Made by a program: the position numbers and the translations under genes
The notes under the pieces: model-generated
Database searches by the model: none
What the model saw: the letters and a program-made list of their open reading frames with translations, nothing else
Told to the model about the DNA's origin: nothing
Shown here: piece by piece, positions 55,758 to 64,000 of the stretch
How positions within the stretch are numbered: the first letter of the stretch is position 1
Layout: every line of letters starts with the position of its first letter
Assembly (NCBI GenBank): GCA_015039465.1
Contig: MU130029.1
Coordinates: forward strand, 83,994 to 147,993
Direction: 5' to 3'
Length of the DNA: 64,000 nucleotides
DNA from: Phlegmacium glaucopus
Lineage: Eukaryota; Basidiomycota; Agaricomycetes; Agaricales; Cortinariaceae

Positions 55758-58700
55758 TTAACAACACTGAAAGATTGTAAACATATCTACATGTACATAT
55801 GGATTAACATAATAATAAATGCCTTGTTGTTCTAATACATTGTCCGTTGTCCAAGCCAAACTGATTTCCCTACCGGATTTTGCAATGAGATGACACCCAC
55901 GTGCAATTTGAGTTACTGGGACGATCGAAACATTCCTGCGAGATTGACGCGTTGAACGAGTGACGGTGTGCATGCCCGTCAGAGGGTCAGGGTTTCCCAA
56001 AGACGTGAACCATTCCACATATGCCAAGGGATGCAGGTAATATCCGAACTGGGGTGGCAGCTCAAAAATGACACGAACCTGTGCGACACGAAGACCTAGA
56101 AATTGCAATGTCAGATTACTATGACTCTGTGAGATCCTGAGGCATGGATGGTAATACTTACCTGCAATCCCACCAAACTTTTTGTACGCATCATGGTCCT
56201 CAATGATAAGCGCTACATCAAAATGCGCCAGTTTGGCCGGTGTGCGGCCTTTTGCTTCGATGGCAGGTGTTGTACGGATGTGTGAAGTTTGAGGGTTGTC
56301 ATTGAGGTAGCGGTTAGCAGGTAATTTGACATTGAGTTGTCGAAAGGCATTGAAGCGGTCATGGTGTGATGGAGCGATGTTACAGATGGGGAGATGGAGA
56401 CGAAGAAAGGTGGTTAGTGCTGGGAGGAAGTCGAAGGCCCCAAAGGAGGATGAGAGCGTGCTGACATCAATATTTTGGAAGGGTGCTTTTTTGGCAAGGG
56501 AGTAATTAATGGCTACAATGAATGTGGATGGTGAGGGTATGGGTAGCGGTGGCTGAGTTCGGCCAGCAGGGTTACCGTTACCAGGAGAGGTGTGACCGTG
56601 GTAATCAATGTCGCAATCATCAACGCCATTGTCTTCCGGATCTTCAGTGATGGTTGTTGATATTCCCCCCTCTAACCAGGTGATAAACCCTTCCCGAATC
56701 CACATGGCCTCTCGACATTGAAGCCAAATCGCCATCTGTTCCACATAGTCACGCTTGTTGGAAGCTCGATAAGCTTCCTTCGCAAATTCGATATGTAACC
56801 GTTCAGGCGATTCCGTATTGTATCCATCCGCTGATCCTAATGCACGAATGGCGTTGAGGTAGTGGAGTATTGCATGGAGTTTAGGTATGTTGAAATGTTC
56901 CTGTATTCCCAGCTCGATAAATATTGATTTATGGGCATGAAAGGTGTTAAGGCAGGCTTCAAGAGCGTCAAGGGTCCGGGAGGTGTGTGATTGGAGTTGG
57001 GATAGATAAATGAAGTCGAGTAATGCACGCACTACGGTAAGAACTCTCGATGGCACTGCTCCTGCCAGAAGACCTACTAATACCTTTTCCATTTCTTTGT
57101 GCTCAGTCCCAGTCCACTGTGAGACGAACGAAATTCCTTTGGTGAAGTGTCGAAGCCCAGGATATGAGGACATGGCTTTGAAACGTGCGTCAATTTCTTT
57201 CTCACCAACAATTTCGGTGCACCATTTGACGAGGTGATCTTTGAAGATGCCCTTGTAGAGCTGATGTAGGAGATCTGGCGTAAAACATGAGAAGATATCG
57301 GAGAAAGGAAGGTTTCCCCAGAACGGCTGGTAAACAGGACGTAAGCCCTCCTTCTCGAATCTTTCTGGGTCACGGCCTCGCTGATGAGCATCCAGCACCT
57401 CCAGCGTAGCGCCCACTTCTTGAAGAAGTGTTTCAACTCGGCTTCCGCATTCATCCGGTGCCACAATGCAACGTGGGCAACAGTTCTCCATGCAGCAAGC
57501 AATGAGACATTGCTCTAGGTAGTCACAAACATAGGCAGCCAGGATTGGGTGTACCCGTCTCACCCATCCATCTGCACACACAGTTTCAACACCGCTCTTC
57601 CCAGCTTCGACAAGGGGTGCTAGGATCAGGGACATACAGTGGTGGAAGAGTCGGTATCCTTGCAATGAGCGCGTGGATTCACCGTAGCAATCAAGCTTTG
57701 CCACTGGTAGGTACCCCACCAGGACCGTTGCATGTGCCGATGGCTGACGACGAATTTCTTTAGATATATTTCCAATCGTCAGGTAAACTGGCCATGCTTT
57801 CTTGTCACCTTGAAATTGAGAAAGCTGGGTTTTGTCAGATGAGAGAATCAACGGGGCAATAGTTGCTCCCTCCGGTAACTTATCCTGTCCATCTGTCAGT
57901 CAAACGTTGACTTGCGTTGACAGTCAGCACTTACTTGCGTATTCCACCACCAATCCACGGTCCACATCTCATCAAAAATTCGCTCCTTCCCAGCGTTATC
58001 AGAGAAAACTTGCTCAGGTGTGTAGGAAATAAATTCCTTGAACACTGGGTTTCCAAGTAACTCCGTCACACAGTCAACCGGATCCCTCCTCCACAGCTCA
58101 ACCTTCTCATGCATTTCTTTCCCATCATCGCCAAGCTTGTCACCAACGACATCAATTATTTCACAATGCCAGCTAGGACCCGTTGGAAGCTGATCAACCT
58201 TCTTCAAAAACGAGTAGTTGTTGTGGAAAGACAGGTTTTTCTGATTGCGAATCTACATACTATGTTAATCTTCGGATTGGCACTCAAAAGGTAAAGGTTA
58301 TTACAATTGGAAGTTTTAAATACTCATCTGTTGATTTTTGCCCCACATTCTTCATCAACCAGGTTGCCAACTCCCACTCCTCACGACTTTCGAATGGTGC
58401 CCAGGGCGGTTCATTTGCCGCCTCTTGTTTATCCTTTAAGATTTCAAATTTGGTCTGGCCTTGTCGCAACGGATGAGCTACTAGACGCGGGTAGGGCTCA
58501 ATGTACCTGGCAAACTTAGGTAATGGCTTGTCATCCTCATCCGTCACGTCCTCAACACAAGCGTGTTGAAAATGTGATGGAGGTGGGTCACTAACAGGGA
58601 CTTGAAAATCCCGGACTGCGTCCATGTCGATATCAAAGTCTATATCGTCCATCATGGCGTCTACCAATGGAGTATTCCGCGGAGCTGATGCATGGTGTAT

Positions 58701-58847
58701 TGAACGGATTTCAGTATGTGATGTAAGCTCTGCTTTCCAGGCCTCGTGACAAGTTGGCGTTGCGACAATATGTCCGCTGAGCGCTTTTTTGGTTGGCTTG
58801 AATTTCTGACAATATGGGCAGCGTAGAGACTCTGTCCGAGGAGCCAT
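55758..58847 (-). CDS. Plavaka-type transposase
   Basis: A minus-strand gene of several exons (58284-58847, about 57930-58207, 55758-57895 with a short intron near 56100-56160). The N-terminus has a C2H2 finger (LRCPYCQKF ... [12 protein letters not shown]). Later blocks are [47 protein letters not shown], a CCPRC metal-binding site and [13 protein letters not shown]. These are characteristic of Plavaka (KDZ/CACTA-related) DNA transposons abundant in Agaricomycetes. No internal stop is seen in the long last exon. Either the element is young or the gene has been kept. Confidence 0.85.
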
Positions 58848-59230
58848 GATTGATAGCTGCCTTGGACTGCATATTTGAGTAGTTTCTTGCCTTTCTCCTG
58901 AATTTCATCAGCTGACTACTACCTCCTATCCAGGCTATCCTCCTATCCAGGCTATCCTCGTCAGGACAAATTGTGGTAGAAAATTTATTAAACATTATCG
59001 GATGATACAACACACGGGAATATTCGGCGACCTTCTCAAACGTCTTCAACTCTAACCATAACCATGCTAGCACCGTGACTTGTGTTGTTGACACTTGGTG
59101 ACGCGTTTTTGTTTGTTGAACAAGATCGGTTCTCTTGAGAATAAAATGCTAAGTCATTTTACGTCTTCCCCCCATAATTCAAGTGAACCACCAAGTTCTT
59201 AGCCATTCACATTGACTATCAGCGCACTTG
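58848..59230. promoter_or_regulatory. Divergent intergenic region between Plavaka and DUF6532 genes
   Basis: 383 bp separate the two start codons, so the genes are head to head and may share a promoter. A duplicated CTATCCAGGCTATCCTC word lies at 58930-58960. No clear TATA box. Confidence 0.4.
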
Positions 59231-61105
59231 ATGTCGTTCAACTCCAACCAAACCCATAGTAAGAACCTACGCTCTTTTTTGACTGCTGGAAAGATTGATG
59301 CACCTTCTCCAGGCTCTGCCAACACGCCCAGGACCAACTCACGATCCGACAAGGAAAATGGCCCTGCCCATGCTCGTGAACGTCGGGTGCCTCGGCCTTC
59401 AGCCAAGGTTGCTGCTCAGCATAAGCAGTTCTTCTTTTCATTGCTCGTTCCTTACATTTTCATTTTACAGTCGAAAAGGAAGCTGAGAAGGCCCATTTGG
59501 ACGCCAAAGCAGAGGCGCGTCGTACAGCACGTACCCAAAAAGCTCAACGCCAGCAAGAGCGGCAAGCTGGGGTTGACAGCAGAGGTGATGATGACCTTGA
59601 AGCACGCCCCAATGCTGTGGTATGTGCACATTACCGCTCGCTGTATTTTTTGAGTCCCTAACTAAAATATCTCAGTTTGCTTCTCATCCTGTGATTGTCA
59701 AGCCAACCCTCCTCACTCAGCGCAGCAGTCGAGTCCCTCCGGCACCAGCACCGGTTGCTCAACCTCTGGTAATGTTGCTAGTTCCCTTTTTAATGAAAAA
59801 AAATAAAATTTCACACAAGTCTTCACTTAGACGTCTACCAGGAATTCTAGTAGCAACACATTACAACCTGACAATGAGGACGACAATAATGACCACCTCA
59901 GTACTCCTCATCACCGACAACGACGACACCAGCCTGTTCCCTTGTCACCTTGCGCCACCTTGCCGCTACTGCAGGAGTCGTCACCTAAACACAATGCTTA
60001 CGGCAGTCCAGCAAGAAGCTCCAATCAAAGCATCACGCCCTCTCGCTCACCTTCCCCAGCTGCTGGGGAAAAGCGCCAGCATGACGATGAGGATAGCACA
60101 GCTGACGTTGCCGTTGCATCTGGTTTTGTCAAGGCCCAGAAGATAAGTGATCATTCTGGACGCCCTAAAGCATCAGATTACGAAGACATTGCCAAAGAGG
60201 TTATCCTCGACGCGGCATCCAAGTATCGATGCCTTATCAGCACCAAGAACGGTTTCCCAGACACGGCGACTGAGATTCGGTTTGTTAAACGTGCCTGGAA
60301 GGAAGCTAACGATGAATCAGGTCTTGCCATGATGGGTCTTACATCAAGCATTGCAAAGATAGTAAGTTCAAGTTTTCTTATGTTTCATGGTGATACTGAC
60401 ACGTTCTCAGATTAAGGCTCGGGGCTCCCAGACTCGGGGCGAGGTCAAGACGAAGACAGCTGCCCTTGTTGAGGCGCTCTATGGTTTCGACAGTGGGCGC
60501 AGTCGTCAAATTATTGCCGAAAACCGCAAGCTCGCAGAGGCACTCAAGCATGAGAAGGGTTTCATATATCAGGTATCTTTCAACAAATCAATTTCCAAGT
60601 CTTTTGTCAATGACATTCTTATCCTCATAGGAATTGGATATGACCGGGGAAAAAAAGGGTATTTACAATCACCCAATCATCCAAAAAGCCGTCAACACAA
60701 TTTGGTTCAAGAACAAGCGCGATGAGGGTGTTGTATATACAGAGATATTTAACCCACTTCCAGTTCAAGCCATCGCACTCGTTCTTACTGGGGTAAGCTT
60801 TTTTCGTTGAACATTTGTCTCCTCCAATCTGACATCTTGATCATAGATTGAGTGCAATATCGATGAATGGATCACAGGCATCAAGACTGATGTCACCTTC
60901 TGGGCTGATGAATACCGGTCTGTCTACCTCGACCACGTCAAATCTCTCACCGCTTTTGGTGAACACACAAAGAAACACGACTTTCTCGGGCGTCTCCAGC
61001 GCAAGCTCCATAACTATGGCCGGTATGTTTTGACAACACTTTGCTAAGCTTGAGTCACTGATTGTGTTATTGTTGTATGCTAGACTGCATGCTGTAGAAA
61101 ACTAA
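59231..61105 (+). pseudogene. DUF6532 protein gene, 3' end cut by Copia-C
   Basis: The plus-strand gene starts MSFNSNQTHSKNLRSF. It has a basic, glutamine-rich coiled segment (EARRTARTQKAQRQQERQ) and a low-complexity Ser/Pro linker. The DUF6532-like C-terminal part includes LISTKNGFPD, SQTRGEVKTK, YNHPIIQKAVNTIWFKNKRD and IECNIDEWITG. The last exon reads GRLHA and is interrupted at 61092 by the LTR of Copia-C, which supplies a stop at 61103-61105. The rest of the gene is not found in the window. Such genes often accompany Plavaka transposases, but their function is unknown. Confidence 0.7.
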
Positions 61106-61447
61106 AACCACCATCTTAGAGTTATATATAGATGCTTTAATCAAGCTAGATAAATGTGATTGAGATCACAAGACTCAGTCACGATACAACGGACTATATT
61201 TGGATTTGTTACCGTACCTAGATAAATGTGATCGAGATCACAAGACTACGCTACGGTAAGTAAGAGTGAGACTGGGTATTTTGTAGTTTTACTCACCTCA
61301 GTCACGATACAACGGACTGAGGTAGAGTAGTTAATTTATCTAGTATATATACATATATGGAACAATGGTGGTGGCCAGTAGCTGGTGCCACCGTTGCTTG
61401 CTTTGTCTTCGGTGGCCTTGAGGGCCACCTCGCTCGAATTCGCAACA
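61093..61447 (-). repeat. 3' LTR of Copia-C
   Basis: The left end is TGTAGAAAAC and the right end GCAACA; the minus strand has purine tract GTGAGGAGGAG just inside. It contains two copies of TAGATAAATGTGAT(T/C)GAGATC and a CCTCAGTC...GACTGAGG hairpin. The expected 5-bp target repeat at the left would be CATGC; the partner is not in view. Confidence 0.75.
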
Positions 61448-63170
61448 CTCCTCCTCACTGAAGACTAAGTAAGTTCTCCTCCTTGCATGGAATCCCGGCA
61501 AGTGATACCTAAGAAGGTGCGAAGCCGAGTAAATCTGGCAGCATCCAACGGCTTCGTGAAGATGTCGGCAACATTATCTTTAGTGTTGATATAGGTCAAC
61601 ACAATATCTCCCGATTGGACCCATTCCCGTAAGAAGTGGTACCGGATGTCGAAGTGCTTGACCCTGGCATGGAAGGCTGGGTCTTCAGACAACATGATGG
61701 TTGCATTGTTATCGCATAGGATGGTAGTGGGGGAGGTGGGTGGGAGTTGAATACTGGAAAGTAGAGTCCGAAGCCAAAGCGCTTCTTTGGCAGCCTCAAA
61801 GGCCGCTGTGTACTCTGCTTCACATGTCGAAGTGGCGACGGTTCACTGTCGTCATGCCTGCCAGCATATAGGTCCTGAACCGAGGGTAAAGAAATATCCG
61901 CCGACACTTCGTCGGGTGTCGGGGCAAGTCCCCCAATCCGAATCTGTAAAACCAAACAATTTGATTTTGTTGGTCCCACCAAGTGTTAGTTGCAGAGCCC
62001 GAGTTCCTTTGAGGTAACGTACGACCCGTACAGCTGCATTCCAATGGACGTACGAGTAGTTATCGAGGAACTGAGAGAATTGCTGGACTGCGTAGGAGAT
62101 ATCGGGGCGAGTTCCTACCGCTAGGTAGATAAGACAGCCAACTAAAGACCTGTAAGGGGTTTTCGCTAGACGATCATTGTCTAATGCAGTTAACGAGGAC
62201 TTGTCAGGGCGGCTCAGCTTTAGGCCTGGGTCCATGGGCGTCAAAACTGGGTGACTGTTATTCTGGCCAAATTGTTGAATTATTTTGTCGATGAGTGCTG
62301 TTTGGGATAGGTGAACCGTTTTAGTTGCTCGGTCCCAAGAGATAGCAATACCAACGCAATACTTGGCATCACCAAGGTCTGATATTGTCCATAAGGACTT
62401 CATCTGAGTTTTGAAGGTGTCGTTTTCCGCCCGAGAACTCGCTATGGAGAGGAAGTCATCAACGTGGACAGCGGAGATTACTGTACCTGTTTCCGTTTTT
62501 CTGTAGTAAATGCATGACTCGCAGGACAAACGAACAAATCCCCAAGATAGCATGGCGTCATTCATCGTTTTGTTCCATATTCTCCCGCTTTGTTTCATCC
62601 CATATAATCCTCGTTGCAGCATCCACACATGGTCTTCCTTTCCGGTTTCTTCAAATCCGTTAGGCTGCTCCATGTATTGAACTTCGTCATCCGGAAGCAG
62701 GCCATAAAGGAAGGCAGTCTTCACGTCGATCTGTTGAGCATCCCAATCGAGTGCCGCTGCGAGATGTAGTAGAATTCGCCAGGATTCCATGCGCGCTGTC
62801 GGTGAGGTTGTACTTGTGTAGTCCTTACCGTAGATTTGTTCAAATCCTTTGAAGACGAGGCGTACTTTCCACCTGACAGGAAGACCGTCTGAATTTCGTT
62901 TGAGCCTAAAAACTGGGCGCCCTTTTCGAATTTTCATAGTGGGAGGTACCTGGGATCGATGAATCAGTTTGTAAACGCCCATTCCTTTCAGTGAAGCCAA
63001 CTCTTCGAGATACCCCACTTCCCTTGAGTACCGTAAGGTGACATCTTCGCTTCTTGCCAAGTTTTTGGTTCGTCAAGATCGAAATTGGTGAAACTTGCTT
63101 CAGGGATCGTTGCCATGCATCAGCAAACTGGGGGTCAGCTGACCAGCACCGGACAGCACCGGACAGCATC
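61448..63170 (-). pseudogene. Copia-C reverse transcriptase and RNase H, truncated
   Basis: Minus-strand coding from 63060 includes LVFKGFEQIYGKDYTST, QIDVKTAFLYGLLPDDE, LYGMKQSGRIWN, the catalytic AVHVDDFLS and GTRPDISYAV. RNase H follows (FTDSDWGTCPDTRRSVGGY). The rest of RNase H (HARVKHFDIRYHFLREW, TKDNVADIFTK) is in other frames, so there are at least two frameshifts between 61695 and 61990. A further break near 63060 separates the EPKTWQEA-like N-terminal part. Gag, protease and integrase are missing from the window. Confidence 0.8.
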
Positions 63171-63579
63171 ATAGAACCATAGCAAAGGTTCTCTCGTTTA
63201 TAGTGCTGTCAAGTGTTATGGTCACACTATCCCAAAACGGCCTGATGCTAGAAAGCACTCCATAGTGCTATATAGTATAATAGTATATTGTATAGGGCTA
63301 GGTTAATACTCTCCGAAACTAGTCAGTCCTGGTCTAGACTAATATTCTAATAGCATCACAGACGGATTAAGGGAGTTTTTAAAAATATCATATTCAACTA
63401 AGGAGTCTAAACATCAGATATATACTACTACTGCTGGCAAATGAACCTGTCTCCATGTCCCCATCCCCATTGTTTGTCCTCATTATTGTCCTTGGTGTGG
63501 TAATAGATTCATCGGTGCTCTGATAGCGAGGAGCGTTTTCATTGAGATCTAGCGAACACATGGCATAAGGTGGCAGTTA
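63171..63579. other. Unassigned stretch right of Copia-C
   Basis: Copia homology ends near 63170. The following sequence has a tandem CACCGGACAG word at the junction (63147-63170) and AT-rich TATAGTATAATAGTATA repeats, with no gene. Confidence 0.4.
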
Positions 63580-63954
63580 TCAAAGAGTTAATAGCCACGT
63601 ACATTGATGTTCTTCCTCACTTTTGCCTTCTTCTTCCCCTTCGCTCCTCTTCATCTTCCTACGTATCTTGGGCGCGCTGGTGTAAGGTAAGTCCTTGGGA
63701 GGCGGCCGATGAATCTCATGGTTAGCTTCAGAGTGTTGTATAACAGGGACCGAAGCGGATGGTCGCTGAGCACTGCGAGCAGTGGAAGCCGGTGCTACCA
63801 CTTTCTTGGGTGCGATAACCAGGGCTGGAACAGGTACGATATGTTGTGGATACGTCGTGGACATGGTGCAGTGATATGGGTACTTTGGTATGAAATCTAG
63901 GGAAAAATTCGAATTCAGCGTGACGTTCTTTGAGGTCGTACATGAGTTTTGCAT
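63580..63954 (-). CDS. Hypothetical protein or exon
   Basis: A minus-strand frame of 124 codons, with an internal ATG (MSTTYPQHIVPVPALVIAPKK) as the more likely start. It is rich in Pro, Ala and Val, followed by a basic KIRRKMKR patch and an acidic EGEEEGKSEEE run. This composition could be a nuclear, disordered N-terminus. I recognise no domain. The sequence beyond 63579 was not resolved into further exons, and the gene may be chance. Confidence 0.3.
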   Translation of the reverse strand: MQNSCTTSKNVTLNSNFSLDFIPKYPYHCTMSTTYPQHIVPVPALVIAPKKVVAPASTARSAQRPSASVPVIQHSEANHEIHRPPPKDLPYTSAPKIRRKMKRSEGEEEGKSEEEHQCTWLLTL

Positions 63955-64000
63955 GTTTGACTGGTCAGGTTTCTAGAACGCGGACCTTTATGCATAGTTC

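Noticed and set aside
1..64000. tRNA or rRNA genes
   Set aside because: No cloverleaf-like or rRNA sequence was noticed; the tRNA-like words at 11757 and 48620 are retrotransposon primer sites.

Overview
The window looks like nuclear DNA of a mushroom-forming basidiomycete (Agaricomycetes). The genes carry many 47-70 nt GT-AG introns. The gene content is typical of that group: a Plavaka transposase, a DUF6532 protein, tandem trichodiene-synthase-like terpene synthases, a multi-pass membrane protein family and a GH5 beta-glucanase. Most of the sequence is transposable elements, nested several deep. There is one assembly gap of 640 N (12952-13591).

Layout. 1-15807: a broken seven-helix-type membrane protein gene is split by a Ty1/Copia element (Copia-A, 1502-15281, minus strand). 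Copia-A is itself interrupted by an apparently intact hAT transposon (3630-8143), a 574-bp hAT MITE (10889-11462), a 401-bp element, a 275-bp insertion and a composite element holding a further hAT-type MITE. 15808-22500: an intact paralogue of the membrane protein gene (17507-18735), two copies of a roughly 1-kb segment, and a decayed run of HAMP repeats from a Nik1-type histidine kinase. 23419-25261: an intact-looking GH5 exo-beta-1,3-glucanase. 26455-31846: a DIRS/Ngaro-type tyrosine-recombinase retrotransposon (SAP+gag, RT-RNase H and YR genes) with a MITE inside its first gene. 32106-34153: a dienelactone hydrolase pseudogene followed by an intact dienelactone hydrolase. 35099-39816: a GTPase gene with an extraordinary intron array. 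40393-42384: a divergently oriented second GTPase gene. 43493-47682: two tandem terpene synthases, each accompanied by a broken dienelactone hydrolase copy. 48283-55104: Copia-B with both LTRs and a perfect target-site duplication. 55758-61105: a Plavaka transposase gene head-to-head with a DUF6532 gene, the latter cut by Copia-C (61093 to about 63170).

The main discovery is in the minus-strand gene at 35099-39816. Between a GTPase domain and a C-terminal helical domain lie about 36 exons of exactly three nucleotides. They are separated by introns of ordinary basidiomycete size with GTGAGT-like donors, CTGAC/CTAAC-like branch sites and YAG acceptors. Most intron units are degenerate tandem copies, but at least eight introns in the series are not recognisable repeats and keep the same AG-NNN-GT spacing. 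Flanking exons are open and in phase, so each intron-plus-codon duplication would add one amino acid without shifting the frame. I know of no description of such a codon-by-codon exon array. The nearest parallels I know are the micro-exon genes of schistosomes and the aphid bicycle genes.

A second theme is decay: the two LTRs of Copia-B differ by eight substitutions, all transitions at CpG sites, and Copia-A shows the same bias. This points to cytosine methylation acting on the elements.
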